A stretch of DNA of 37,052 nucleotides, taken from Psilocybe azurescens (Eukaryota; Basidiomycota; Agaricomycetes; Agaricales; Agrocybaceae). Shown here one piece after another: positions 1 through 11,756 of the stretch. The DNA lies in contig JAJIRX010001033.1 of the NCBI GenBank assembly GCA_023853785.1, forward strand, positions 1 to 37,052, given 5' to 3'. Position 1 is the stretch's first letter. Each line of letters starts with the position of its first letter. The position numbers and the translations under genes were made by a program. The notes beneath the pieces were generated by a model. The model did not search any database. It had not been told where the DNA came from and saw nothing but the letters and a program-made list of their open reading frames with translations.

Positions 1-860
1 TGGTAGAAATTTGATTGGAGGCCAGAGCATGATTTAGAGCTTGGCCTGACATACGTGGCGCATGCAAAGTGGGAACGGCGAATTAAGGAGGGGGATGTGA
101 ATTCAGCGGACGTTGAAACATCGTGTCAGGCCTCCTGTGGCGCGAGTGGATGACCGCTGAATGGACGAAGTGTTGTCAGCAAGAGACATCAGGAATAGCA
201 CAAGAAACGTACCATGCGCCATGCCATCTTTGGCGGACATCCATAACCCATCCCATGCCCTATCGCTAGTCAGCCGTCCCCTCCAATCAACTCAACGCTG
301 GTGTGTCATGTTGTCAGAAGCCGCGCAAATGCACGGGATGCCGGAAATCGATACGTTGTGGCAGGGCAAAATCCATGATACAATAATCACAACGCAAGAT
401 CCATTGGCCAATCCGGCGTTTGATAGAACGAGGGGCGATCTAAGAATGCACAGTTGGCGGGAAATCAATACGTTACGTTAGGCTAAAATCATTGTAGCAA
501 AGGCTTCCTAGTACACGTACGGACTAGAGGCAATAATCGAGGTGGATGTTTGATCACATCAGTCGGTATGAGTGGATGGAATGGCGAGATAAAGAAACGT
601 ATGTGAGTTCGGCGGACGTCGAAACGTCGTGACGGGACCTCTGCGTCATGCATGGCTGAATGCAAGGGGTGTCATGAACAAGACACGTCGGGAATAACAC
701 AAGGAACGTACGTCGTCTTCGCGGGATATTCACGAGCCATCTCACAGCTGAGAATCCAGTTCATAATCCTCGTCACTCAGCACCTTCCCCACTCAGTGAA
801 CCTGATGCTAACCCCGTCCCAATACCTCCCCTTCCACCAACTTGACTTGAAGTCGTAAGC
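1..860. repeat. Repeat A, copy 1 (about 0.5 kb tandem unit)
   Basis: This non-coding block closely resembles 11757-12860. It has at least two internal copies about 505 bp apart, recognised by the core GCGGACGTTGAAACATCG near 107 and GCGGACGTCGAAACGTCG near 612. Each is followed by a stretch with 'acatcaggaatagcacaa' or a close variant. A second internal motif, 'ggaaatcgatacgttg' and variants, recurs near 346 and 460. The block probably continues upstream of the window. Its inner edge at about 858-866 abuts Sec61-like coding sequence directly, so it replaced the C-terminal half of that gene. No convincing ORF was seen. Confidence 0.7.
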
Positions 861-865
861 GATAA

Positions 866-1615
866 CGCATTCCACACGATTAACTTGCAGATGTTGGTCA
901 CGATGAGTAACATGACGCCCGATGCGAGACCGTACCCTTTCTGGAGAAGCTCGTCGAAGAGGATGACGATGAGCGCGGTGGCGATGAGCTGGATGACGAG
1001 CAAGAGGCAGACCCCGGCCCCGAAGTCAGACAGCTGGCCTTGAACCCTGTAAGCACATAGACCATGGCTTGGCCGAGCGCGATGATAAGAGCGAACACTG
1101 CAATATTTTAGTCAGTATGTGTGCTTCTTCGCGTATGTGTATGGATGATGAAGAGATTGGAGAAAAGGAGGTGGGTGTGGATGGAGGAAGGTTGGAATGT
1201 ACTTGAAAGATGACAGGACACTCACGTTTCTGAGTAGCACTGAACAACGCCCGATTCTCCTTAGGACTGAAACCCACATAAAAAGGTCGGCACCCGCCAA
1301 AAGCTGTACGATCATTCCCAAAGCGATAATAAGCATGATTCCAAGTTTCATGAGCGTTCCACGGTTAGAGGCAAGGATGACGCGCATCCAGTAGAGCGAG
1401 TCGGACGAGTCGGAGGACATGATACCGTACAGAGGCACTTGCAAGCACATCAGGTAGATAAGGAATGTTAACGCCGTCCATAGTACCTTTTTGGGTGAAC
1501 GGGACCTTATGATACAAGGGTCAGTACGTTTTGTGTGGTGTTTAACCAAAGGAAAGGTACTTTGCAATCCGGCGAGGAAACTTCTGGTAGTATGGGTAAG
1601 AAAGGTCGGACAAGG
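866..1615 (-). pseudogene. SEC61 (fragment): Sec61 alpha pseudogene, copy 1 (N-terminal half)
   Basis: Sec61 alpha is the pore subunit of the ER protein-conducting channel. Reading down the minus strand I see, in the family's order: [19 protein letters not shown] (1612-1556), [22 protein letters not shown] and [20 protein letters not shown] (about 1490-1370), [13 protein letters not shown] (about 1320-1285), [11 protein letters not shown] (about 1265-1225), [17 protein letters not shown] (about 1095-1048), then [13 protein letters not shown] and [11 protein letters not shown] (about 960-866). The frame changes near 1046 and the start exon is not recognisable. Everything after the loop that follows the sixth membrane helix is missing because repeat A begins. 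Intron-like gaps remain, so this is a DNA-level duplicate rather than a retrocopy. It is one of three decayed copies in the window. Confidence 0.88.
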
Positions 1616-1926
1616 TCACCGAGCACGAAGAAGGGAGAAATGGAGAAGGAATGGGGGTGTGGAAGGCGGCGAGAGATCAAGAGGAGGAAGAACGAGAAAT
1701 GAGGGCATGCGGCGAAGAAGGACTAGGTGAGAATGACCTGATCATTTGTCAGCACTTTCGGTGACCAAAAGCGGGTGACCGAGCCACGCGGTCACGACAA
1801 ATCGCGTGTACTGAACGTTTGAACGCTCAAGCCAAAGTCCTCGCGCATCGCAACGCCTGTCGCAGTTAAGTGCTTAAGTTCTCTTCTTCATCCTCGCGTT
1901 CCCGTTCTTTGTCGTCTTCATTATCG
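1616..1926. promoter_or_regulatory. Putative divergent promoter between Sec61-1 and repeat B/C1
   Basis: This lies upstream of the minus-strand Sec61 copy and of the plus-strand B/C segment. It is conserved at 14490-14790, where Sec61 is lost, and partly at 8926-9030 and 22400-22680. Shared sequence includes 'cagcactttcggtgacc' and 'gcggtcacgac'. The role is inferred from position and conservation. No clear TATA box was seen. Confidence 0.35.
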
Positions 1927-3784
1927 TCAAATGCCCGCGAGTCCTACTGCTATATCTGATCCTCGTGCAGGAGATGGAAGAGGAGTGTGACCCATCGTTG
2001 ATTGTGGATTGGTATGTTGGGATGGATTACTGAGTGGTGATGGACATGCATTGGTGCGTGCATTGAAATTTATGAATAGGGATGGAATCTTCATTTTTTT
2101 TTGTTTGATTTGTTTCTTTAGGTTCACGTTTGCATCGTCCACTTGCCGCCGACTTCCTACTGCTCCCTCGGCGCTTTCATTGTGTTCTCAAACCCCCATT
2201 TATAATTCTCATATCCAACCCTTCTATTTTATTCGCATTTTTACCTTCCCTTACACAATTTATTCTTCGACTCCAACTTCAGCTTAACTTTTTTTTTTTC
2301 TTTACATCCCAATCCACCAATACCGCACCCGAAAACATCACACGTGCTGGAGCAGCACACCGTCCATCCATCCATTCCACCAATCTTCTTCCTTTCGCCT
2401 ATTCATCATTATTACAATCCTATGCCTTAATTTGATATCCCAGTCGATTGTATATGCGCCCGCACGCCCGAGTTTCTTGATTATATGCTCCTACGCCGTG
2501 TTGCTGCCGCTTGTACCTGGAGTGCATTTTTTTGGATTCTCGAGTCGTCCGGATTGGGAGCTAGTTTTGAGTTTGGGTTTATATGGGAGTGCACGCGCTT
2601 GGTGTTGTTATTCTCATTTACTACACGCGAGCCCGGGTACTGAATGGAAGCCATGGCATCCTCCGCACTCTTCCTCCATAACCATTCTGAGGACGGAGTT
2701 TGAGTCGAATGCTGGGGTGCTTCGTGTTTATTGTTTTTCGCTTGCTGAATTGTGTGACCCCCTTCGCGATTGCGATTGCGATTGCTATTGCGATTTTATT
2801 TTTGATTGATGAATTTGAATTCTAGTACGCCTCCCAAAAACACCAAAAGCAGAAGAAATACCAAACATATAAACCGACTGCACCACCCCTCCCTTCAGAC
2901 CGATGCCTTATCGATGTCTCGATTTCTCGACGATGCGGAAGAAAACCTTCATCCCGTGCCCGCCCACACCTCCACCAACCACACACTAACGATCTCGCCG
3001 TTCAGGTTTTATTATATCTGAGCGCACCGTGGGTTTTCTCATAATTCCTTCCACATTCTTTACACTTTAACTACGCGCTGCGCTCTAAACACGATCTGGA
3101 TATCGAAAATTATTTCACCACATGCAAGCCATGCACCACCCTACCCACATATCGCGCGCTCTCTCGTCTCCTCCGCTCGCTGTTGGATCTTGGTGTGGTG
3201 ACGATCTCATCCAGGATCTAGGAACGAGACCGATTCTGTTCCAGGGGTACAACGACGACGATATCATTAAGAAAATTCAATAATAACAACAACCCCACAC
3301 CCACATCCTAACATACAGGCAGGCAGGCAACCGATGAGACAAGAAATGTTATGATCTTTTGTTTTCATACTGGTGCTGGTACCGTAGATAAAATACATAC
3401 ATACCTACATACATAGCTAGTACGAAATTACGGTATTGAATATCTTGAGCAATTATATTCAATTTATTTGAAAGAATATATTGTTTCGTTGACTGAATAT
3501 TCGCGCGTGTGATACAAGTAACCTTGGTGCTACTTTGAAAGAGGAGAAGAGAGGACCTAGCGCCTCCGTCTTCGGCCTTCATCCTTCGGTTTGAATGGTG
3601 ATCACTGATTCGAGGTTCGTACTGTATGCAAATAAATGCACGGTTGTGTATATGTGAACCAGACCATTGAAACAGATGCTAGCCTTCAGCTTATCGACCT
3701 CAACATCTATCCCGAATCTATGGTCTCAGTGACTTGGCCGGTGTCGGGGGTTGAATATCATTATTAGTTTCACCGTATGGTGGG
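1927..3784 (+). repeat. Repeat B/C, copy 1 (plus-strand unit with conserved intron)
   Basis: A non-coding or decayed block of about 1.8 kb, repeated at about 14790-16676 and 23600-25377. It has a plausible plus-strand intron at 2012-2121 (donor GTATGT, pyrimidine-rich acceptor TTTCTTTAG), preserved at the same place in all three copies. A CT-rich, UTR-like stretch (2160-2300) follows, then shared motifs such as 'ttctcgagtcgtcc' and 'cacgcgagcccggg'. Reading frames after the intron are not conserved between copies, so I do not call a protein. It holds a gattgc hexanucleotide run near 2768-2795 and ATAC-type simple repeats near 3395-3415. It lies between the Sec61 and NACHT genes of the unit. 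Confidence 0.6.
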
Positions 3785-6507
3785 ATATTCTAGTATCTAT
3801 ACTCCTGCAGTTTCCTTTCATGTCAACGCCACAGCGCTCTCCGAATATACGCGTACGCCCAAACTATGTATTCCCACATGGCCGTTTGCTTTCATGCTGC
3901 ACGTTCCTGCACATCCTCGTTGCTTGAAAGAATAGATTCATCGACGTAAATAAGCGGGGGCATCCAGTTGTAATCATCTAGGTCATCAGCCGTGAAATAA
4001 TGAGCACAGTCATGTGTATCTCCTGTCCAGTTAATGATAATTTTGAATGGTGAAGGACTCAACCCTTTGAATTTCAGCAAATAGCTGCGGACTACTCCAA
4101 ACAGGGTCTGTACCCGATGGCGCACATTGATTCCCGGTCTTCCCAGATTGAAGGCAAGATGTTGTTTGCCGAGCATATTAACTAGCTCGGCTGTGTACCC
4201 AGCCTTCGACAATACGAATGCAACAACATCCCAGATAAAGTCCCACGGGCTGCCTTGACACAGGCGTGGAGAAAGGGATTTTGTCCCACCCCAAGCCTTG
4301 ACTGCGAACTCCACCGCGAACACCGCAGCCATAGTATACGTTGATTGATCTACAGCGTATGGTCCTGCTCGCGAAGGATCATTTAGAAATTCCGTCACCA
4401 TCCGTACATATGGGGTACCAATTATGCGATAAAGGTGGTACCATGCAGGTTGTCGCCGGCCAATGCCCACCCTCTATTTCATTGAATATTGCAGAAAAGA
4501 GGAAACCGGGAACAGACGCCGAGAAATCATCTGCAAATGAGTCTCGCAGAACCGAAAATGACCCCAAGAGACTACTCGATTGGATTCGAGTATCCCGCTG
4601 GCACTGACGGCGGTCCAAAAGCCAGATGAGGGCTCAGAGGAATCAATGCCAGGCACCTGCGTAATCTTTGATCCGAAATACCACGATGGTGCAGATAGAG
4701 CTGTGCTGTCTGCCTAAATTCCTTGATTTGGAGTCAAAATATGTTGTTTCAAATATCTTTGAAATAAGTAGACGTACCGACGTTTGTAGAAATTCTAGAA
4801 ACATTGCAGGATTCTCAATTGAAGAGCCATAATATATTAAAGGGTCAGCCATTAATGTGAGCACATAAGTTGTCCAGTGCTGAATATAGGGCACATTGAA
4901 AACCTTCTCCTCGAAGAATGGTGTTGTCATGCAGAGGACCTGCCAGTCGAAGATGCCTCAAGAGTGACCGGTATGCATAATCTTGCACCGGTCTCGCTAT
5001 GTCGAGCGCTATATATGAAATAGACCGAAGGTCAGAAATAAATTTGTAAGAGAGCAATCAATGCTTACATTCAATGGCAGAAATACAGAAATTGGCAGCT
5101 TCCTCATGCCTTTTACTGGGATCTACGAAAAATTGACAAGACCGGGTTGGATCGACGAGGAAGTCACTGAACGAGGCATGAAGAAATTTGATGGGCTTGT
5201 TGATATCTGAGGCATCCACAACAGACAATATGTCAATGAGGAGGAGCTGAACAGTTCCTGGGGTAAGTTGCATAAACTCCTCTAGATCCGTAACTGCCAG
5301 AGGTTCAATGTAATCATCTGTATTCAAATTGGACAATACAAAAGCCATCCCAAGAATTCGCAAGACTTCTTTGACATTTTCCACCTCAGAAAGGATATTG
5401 ATATATAGAGTATCAAGTTGCGCGTATGGCCCATCATCATTGACCGAAAGGAGGCCTTGAACGACTTTGAGGCGATAGAGTGGACTGCATTGAGGAGAGG
5501 ACACATATCTAATGACCGTGGCTGCGTAGATGAATTGACCAGATGATTTTGCAACCAATTTGTCGATGTCTTTCTTCAATGGCCATGAATCCGGAAGATG
5601 GGCGCGCATAATGTGTGTCCTTCGTATGTCACAAAATGAGTCTTTCAGATATATCCAAATATCCTCGTATGGCCGGTATGTGTCGTCGAGTGCAAGACGA
5701 AAGGTCAGACTGTGTAAAGGGGCAACAGAAAATGATGTAGTGAGATGATACTCTGGTCGGCTGGCAATGAGAAATCTGAAGGGGAGAGCCGAGCGATGGT
5801 GTTGGAGTTCATTTGAGATGGTGTTTAAAATAGTGTTCTGAGAGTCCGCTCCATGGCATTCGTCGAGACCATCAATAATGATTAGATTGGGAAACGGTGT
5901 CGCAGATGTGAAGCGCCCGGTGCTAGAAAGCTGAAGAAGAGGATTGAGGAACAATGTGAGAAATTGTGTATTGAAATTAAGCTGGAAGATTGCTGGATTG
6001 TTGTTGATGACTGCTTCGATTATTGGCCGGGATTCATGAATGTGTAACCATAACTGATAGGCCAACGTGGCGACAAAAAGCCTTTTCGTTGTTTCGCGTG
6101 AGATCTGACCTAGAGAAAAAGAAACTGGCGAGAAGGCGATTCTTAGCGGCGCATAGTTCTGCCAAGGTCTGGGCGATCGCCGATTTGCCTGCGCCTGCTG
6201 GACCATAGAGCCAAAGCACAAAGTTATCCCATCCAAACACCCCAATAAACCAATCCACGAGCTTCTTGAGGACGGCAGTACGAGTGTTTGGATGGCATTT
6301 GGGAGGGTCGAATCGGTCGCCTGAGTTATGGAGCGCCCCGAGAGATGATGCCTCGAGCAATTGTTTGATGGCTGCACTCATGCATTGATTTTATTTAAGG
6401 ATAACTGACATAAACCGAGGGAGCCACATACCTTCGGACGATGGTGCATGATGGTGCTCGGTGAACGTTCCTCCATTTATCAAGACATTATTTGAATGAT
6501 CAAGCAT
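3785..6507 (-). pseudogene. NACHT NTPase (NLR-like) pseudogene, copy 1
   Basis: The product would be a STAND-class NTPase of the fungal NACHT family, thought to act as an NLR-like sensor or incompatibility protein. I place the start at the ATG at 6507. Exon 1 (6507-6432) encodes HSNNVLINGGTFTEHHHAPSS; the intron is 6431-6372 (GTATGT...GCAG) and exon 2 begins at 6371. Walker A is GPAGAGKS and Walker B is LIIIDGLDEC. Exon 2 ends at 5069 (GTAAGC donor) and exon 3 starts at 5008. Against the paralogue at 16677-19433 there are three single-base insertions: in the A run at 6075-6079, near 4911 and near 4470. A premature stop lies at 3892, and coding-like sequence continues to about 3785. The apparent ATG at 6381 lies inside the first intron. 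With these lesions the gene is almost certainly dead. Confidence 0.9.
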
Positions 6508-6995
6508 CGTATAAGCAACTGATATCCTTTATGACTGAGCGCGGAGGATGGTGGTGTGTCTCTCCAATCTTGGTCTGGGGAAAGAAAGCTTAGTTGGCGA
6601 TTCTCCTCAAATACGATGAGAATACATGGAATGACATCATTGTGTATGAGGTTCGGCATACTCAAAAACAACACTACTATGTTTTTCATTGGCGCTTTTC
6701 ATTACATGCACAGCTTCCTTGTTATTTTAGGATCGAAGCTAACATTGCTTACCTGTTAATCGGACTTCGGAAATTTTTATTGCCACTTCTTTATTGAACG
6801 CGACGAGCCCTGTCTTCCCTTATTCTCAATAGCCAGTGTAAAGTGTAATATGATTCGTTGTAAGCAGCGCCAACCAGTATCTACATAAGCGGTCTCCCTC
6901 TGTTCTTTCTCATAACGCATGTATTTGGAATTGGTGGATATCTATATACAAGCACAATAGCTCGCACGCTCCCCTCGGCTTCATTCTACACACCG
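6508..6995. promoter_or_regulatory. 5' flank of NACHT-1, duplicated at NACHT-2
   Basis: This stretch aligns with 19434-19885, the 5' flank of NACHT-2, so the promoter region was duplicated with the gene. Both contain 'tttatgactgagcgcgga' just upstream of the start, 'aagaaagcttagttgg' farther up, and a TATATAG-like box on the minus strand near 6945-6955. The promoter role is inferred. Confidence 0.4.
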
Positions 6996-7410
6996 ATGAT
7001 CTGTGGACAGCCATTAAGCACAAATAGATACCTCATCGGACTTGTATGATGTAACCCGCCAAAACTATAGCTCAATTGTCGACGTGAACACTCTGATACC
7101 TACATGGGACTCGGACATAGAGCACACCGATTGGAATCTGTCTATCGAGTGATCGGTCAACATTGGTTTTTGAGAACCCCGAGAACGAGGTTGTAACGGA
7201 GTATTTGGCTATAAGACAAAATAGAACGCGCGACGTGCGACGCAAACAATTGAAAGTGACATGTCAAAAAACAGAAAGAAAAAAAGTCCAAACAAAATCA
7301 GCAACTACGTTTCCTTCTGTCTCTTTGTCTCTCTCCCCCCCTAAAACAGGGGCGAAAAGGCGAAAACACGAAAATATAAAAACTCACAGCTATAAATAAT
7401 TGTAACAGCC
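6996..7410. other. Unassigned intergenic stretch
   Basis: I see no gene here. It is A-rich on the plus strand near 7255-7300 and has a C/T tract near 7318-7345. The last Sec61 exon, which would lie here if Sec61-2 were complete, is not recognisable. Confidence 0.4.
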
Positions 7411-8925
7411 ATTAAGATCCTGTACCGCTCCCAACCGCACCAGAAAGGTCCGCTGCCACAGAGAGCAAGCTGGGGATGGCTCCGTTGAATGCAGCCGCCG
7501 TCGGGGTCACACGCTTCAGCTCCTTGTACATTGAGCCTTCACGGTGGCCGGTTATGACCTGGTTAACGGGGAGAGAGTTAGCATATAGAGTTTCAAGACG
7601 AATAGATGGAAGACGAGGAGAAGAAAGCAAAGGGAATCGAGGGGATGGATAGGTACTGGGTGGCGTGGAGTTGGGGACGCAGAAAAAGGGGACCGGATAT
7701 CTCAACGCAAATGAGCAAGAGGGAAAAAAACCCGCCATCTGCTGATCCTTCAGCTGCTTTGCCACATCCCGAGGCACACTCTCAGAGATCTTAATCCACG
7801 TCCTACTGAGCAGTGCATACGCAGAGCATGAAGGCGATGTAGATCACGCTGTAGATAGGGTCCAGGTCGGTTTCTTTGAGAGCGTGCGGTGGGGACATGT
7901 AGTATGCACTCCCGCCTGTGGCGCGCAGTTGCGGGGAGTCTTCTAGGGGCTGGAGATCAGAGGGAACGGAAGGAAATAAGTAGCAAGAGAACGATGAAAG
8001 CAGCCAAAATCCTGACATCCTTAGAGTAAAAAAAAACATAAAACTAGCCTTCCAAACACCCAAAACCTTAACCAACAAGTTCCGCGGAAACCGAGTCGCT
8101 AGTATCTGCCACACAATGAACACATTGATCGTCAACGCGCTCTGCCAATGTTCACAGTGGTAGGCGAGAACGCCTTCCACACGATAGACTTGTGGATATT
8201 GGTCTCGATAAACAGGTTGATTCCTGATCTAAGACCGTACCCCTTCTGCAGGAGCTCGTCCAGGACGATCACGATTAGCGCAGCGATGATGAGCTGAATA
8301 ATGAGCAGGAGTAGACCCCGGCTCCCAGATCGGACGGCTAGCTGTAGAGCCGTGTCCGGACTTAGATGATCGCTTGGCTGAGGGCGAAGATGAGAGCGAA
8401 GACTGGCAAATTTTAGTCAGTATGTGTGCTTCTTCAGGCGTGTGGGTTGGAGAAAAGGACAAAGAGAGGGGTGAGGACGGAGGACGGTTGGAGTTGACAC
8501 CACACAAGACGACACTACACTCACGTTTCTGAGCACCACTGAACAACACGCAATCCCCCTTAAGACTGAAATTGACATCGATAAGGTTGGCATCCGCCAA
8601 ATACCGCATAATCATTCCAGAAGTGATAATAGGTGCGATACGGAGCCGGGTTCCATAAGCATTCTACGGTTAGAGGCGAGGATGATACGGATCCAGTAAA
8701 GAGAATCGGACGAGTCGGAGGACATGATACCGTACAGGGGCACTTGCGAGCATACCAGGAAGATGAGGAGTGTTACCGCCGTCCATAGTACCTTTTGGTT
8801 GAACAGAACCCTGTCATATGAGGGTCAGTACGTGTGCAGTGGGGTTGAATGAAAAAAAAAAGTACCTTAAAATCGGGTGAGGAAACTTCTGGTGGTATGT
8901 GTAAGAAAGACCTGAAGAGGTTGAG
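7390..8925 (-). pseudogene. SEC61 (fragment): Sec61 alpha pseudogene, copy 2 (internal deletion)
   Basis: Minus-strand pieces in order: an N-terminal exon resembling LNLFRSFLHIPPEVSSPDFK (8920-8865), ANLIDVNFSLKGD and VLFSGAQK (about 8600-8525), [12 protein letters not shown] (about 8403-8368) followed by stop codons, [10 protein letters not shown] (about 8262-8233), then a loop resembling [11 protein letters not shown]. Near 8145 this is joined directly to [19 protein letters not shown], so roughly 150 codons are deleted. Then come EDSPQLRATGGSAYYMSPPH, PRDVAKQLKDQQM (about 7777-7738), and after an intron TGHREGSMYKELKRV and GAVGSGTG. One base is missing just after GSGTG, and beyond it AVTIIYS is readable out of frame. 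The last exon is absent. Introns are retained, so this is a genomic duplicate. No NACHT gene accompanies this copy. Confidence 0.9.
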
Positions 8926-9350
8926 GATCGAACACTCAAGTCAAAGCTCTCGCGCATCCATACTCCTGTCGCGGTCGAGCCCTCTTCTTCCTCTCCCTCA
9001 TATCCCTTGTCGCCGTCGTCTTCGTCAAATACCCACGTCTACTCTCACCTGCCGCGCCGCTAGCGCACCGCATCCTTGGACCTCAAAGCGTTCGTGTACC
9101 CCTACTGCATGGTCATGTACAGCGTCAAGAAGCGGTTTAGATCTGAGATGGCGCGATTGAAGGGCTTCTTGAAGATGCAGGTGTAGCCGAGCCCGAGCCC
9201 GATGTGCAGTTCTTCAAGGGGTCGCGTGGTGGGTGTGGCTGAGGACGTGGGCGTGGGCTGGGGATGATGAAGCACAGGCTGGTAGCGGAGATGATAGGGG
9301 ATTGGCGACAGGGAGGTTGAACGTTGACGCGTTGACGTGTTGACGTCATG
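8926..9350 (+). repeat. Repeat B, partial copy next to Sec61-2
   Basis: This resembles 1830-1990, 14690-14830 and 22640-22790 (shared 'tcaagccaaag'-type start and 'cctcttcttc'). A stretch at 9160-9230 matches 23155-23235 ('cgattgaagggcttcttga', then 'tgtgcagttcttc'). These matches suggest remnants of a plus-strand coding sequence, but frames are broken and I do not recognise the protein. Downstream, at 9310-9350, there is a short 'gttgacg' repetition. Confidence 0.45.
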
Positions 9351-10699
9351 AATTTACATCGATCGGATCATGAAAAGTCGCAAAGATAAGATAAGACAGT
9401 GTCGCCTGAGCGGCCCATCCTATCCTCGCCTCCTCTGCCACTCTCGCTTGTCCCCGCAGCACCATTCCAATACCTCTCGTGCTGCCCACATCATATATCG
9501 GCGTACCTTTTTTAATACTACAACCCACCAAATAACACACGCAATAAAGCGCCGTCCGCTGAAACCTACCATCCAAGTTGGACTGCACTCAGTACCATGT
9601 TCAAATATCGTCTCCTTTGCCTTACATCTTTGGCCCTCCGCCTTGTTTGGCATATGATTTGATTCTCGCATAAGTACGGCGCGTGTTTGATTTACCAGCC
9701 GCCTGACTTGCATCGAATCTCCTCCCGCTATCTTGCCGTGCCTGTTCTCTGTGAGGTAACGATAATCTCTTTCAGGACCGGCGGCCTGTGGATTAGAATC
9801 TGTTGGAGGGATGCATGAAAACTGGATGCGTGCAATATTGACTTTAAGGCAATGTTGAGAAGAAGAGGCCGAGAAGACTCAAAGAGGAGTGTCTGAATCA
9901 GATCCGTGTTGTGTGCAATGTACGGCCCATTATGTGCGTAGTCTTACATGTATGTTGAACAATTTCTATCCATTCATATCCATCCACACCTTACATTTTA
10001 ACCTCCACCACGCACACCACAAGCACACGATATCAAGCACAGTCGGTTTGACCATTTCCCGGGTTCCCCCCTCGTCGAGGAAGAAGACACGGAACAGATA
10101 TTCCTGTCAATCAACGCCACACTTTCCTCCGCATGGAGAATTGGTGGCATCAACTCAATGTGTGCGACAGCGTTAATGGGAGCTTTGCTTGAGATCAGGC
10201 CCAAGGAGCAATTTACAGACAGGTGCTCGGGATTATGCTGGAAGACGAGGAGGGGAAGCTTTCGTGCAGAAGATGTACTCCAGTATGATGCATACTCGGT
10301 CGTGAAATGGTACTCTGGACTCTGTTGCCACGGACTATTTATTGAAGGGGAACTATGTGTAAGTGCACATAATCCCTGCTCCTGCCTGGATGGACCAATA
10401 GCATATAAGATTCCTATCCCATTTGGTCAGTTTGGAAACTGACTCGTATAGCGAGTCGATTTTGAACTCAATTCTCACAGAACAACTGGATTTATTGGAG
10501 AGAAATTAAAGCTGGCTTCGAGTTCGAATATTGTGGTACGATTGGACTTCCGTCATGCAGGCCCAAAATGCAAAGCGTACATAGTCTCGGTTCAATAGAA
10601 TCTTCTTCGGAAAGCTTACGAAAATGCATATCCAGCATGTAAGACGCTACTTTTGTATGAAGGCAGACGCGTTTTAGTGAAGGAAAGGCATCCCAAATT
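9351..10699. other. Intergenic region with one promoter-like element
   Basis: I found no gene that I can support. Near 9458-9490 'cagcaccattccaatac' and 'gctgcccacatc' echo the end of repeat B3 (23445-23470), so repeat B homology trails into this stretch. A CCAAT box (about 10394) sits a few bases before a TATAA-like box (about 10404), the only promoter-like pair seen. It could serve the small signal-peptide ORF at 10700, but the distance of about 290 bp is long. Confidence 0.35.
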
Positions 10700-11087
10700 A
10701 TGTTCAAGTTCTTCGCATATGCTGCTACTCTTCTCACCATTGCCATCGCTGCCTTGGCTGTTCCCTAAAGTTCTGGCGAGAGCCCTGGAACCATTCCAGT
10801 CATCGTCTCAGCACCCATCGGCTTCAACATGTACATTGTCCATCCTCGACGGACCGGTCTGAAATCACTGACACTGTACTTATAGCACGTCTCTTGGAGT
10901 CAACGGCTCTGGAATCGACATGCGTCCTCCTCACCCGTTCGTGAAACCTCGCTACAGATTTGTTCTATTTGGATGTGGGCAAGGTATGACGAGCATCCTC
11001 ACTGCGTCGTATCATGCCACTGTATCGTGCAGGTCTACGCGAATGCTGCACTTTCAGTTGGATTTTTGTCTCGCTTGTAGTTGTAAA
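10700..11087 (+). pseudogene. Possible small secreted protein gene with early stop
   Basis: The ORF begins at the ATG at 10700 with MFKFFAYAATLLTIAIAALA, a textbook signal peptide (short basic start, hydrophobic core, small residues before VP). A TAA stop follows at once (10766-10768). The same frame continues afterwards with SSGESPGTIPVIVSAPIGF, so the stop looks like a single nonsense change in a once longer secreted protein. Downstream there are plausible splice sites: an acceptor TTATAG near 10885, a donor GTATGA near 10984 and an acceptor GTGCAG near 11033, then a terminal peptide ending in a stop at about 11080. I do not recognise the family and the exon structure is guesswork. Confidence 0.35.
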
Positions 11088-11756
11088 GATAATGAAATCT
11101 ATTTATACACGAAAAAGAGCGTAGTTGAACTGTTCCAGCACCTTTTGCTAATATTTCTGCAGAGGTTAACCCTCCCCGAAGGGCAATGGAGGGCGTAACC
11201 GGTCCATCTACAGCCGCATCACAGTCCGTACCCAACTACCACCAACTGAAGCCTGAAGCCTCAGCCTCAGCCTCAGCCTCCCTGATAGTGCCAATCCTCC
11301 ACAACATCCATCCACCGCACTATAAAAGTTACCGGCTACCGTAACACACACTCTGCGACAATTTACAAGTCAGTTTATCAGATGAATGAATAGCGAGATG
11401 AACAAATACCTCTGTCGTCGTAACCCTAACCCAATAGCACATTAACATCCATTCTCTACGCATGGGTGTCAGCGTAATCCAGCGAATGAAATCAGCTCTG
11501 AGACTTACCAAAAGACTTAAGGGAAGCATCTTTCATGAACGTGAGGCAGTCCTGAATCGATCTTTTTGAATAAGAGAGCACTAAACCATAGGATGATGCC
11601 GGTAATCACTTTTTGCCGGAGAACGATAGGTTCGGTTTGAGGTTCCACAGTTTGGGGAAGACAACACGTTGCGTCAACACTTGCGAGATAGTTTGATAAC
11701 GGTGCATTATCACGGTGGTCTGAATGAGTTCGTGGGTATCAGAAAGGTGATATACT
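11088..11756. other. Intergenic, with a short AGCCTC repeat
   Basis: A hexanucleotide run (agcctc, about four units) occupies roughly 11255-11281. No coding evidence was found in the rest. Confidence 0.45.

Noticed and set aside
2432..2809. A 125-residue plus-strand protein in repeat C
   Set aside because: The equivalent regions of the other two C copies (15334-15540 and 24191-24502) do not conserve the frame or length; it also runs into a simple gattgc repeat.
5058..6377. A single 439-residue protein covering NACHT-1 exon 2
   Set aside because: Its first ~100 residues are an out-of-frame reading of the exon; the real frame switches at the A run at 6075-6079.
6034..6381. Start of NACHT-1 at the ATG at 6381, and the TTG at 19298 for NACHT-2
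   Set aside because: Both lie inside a conserved 60 bp intron (GTATGT...CAG). The upstream exon encoding NVLINGGTFTEHH is conserved in both copies and joins in frame.
866..8925. Sec61 copies as processed (retro) pseudogenes
   Set aside because: Intron sequences remain between coding blocks at matching positions in copies 2 and 3, and there is no poly-A tail, so DNA-level duplication fits better.
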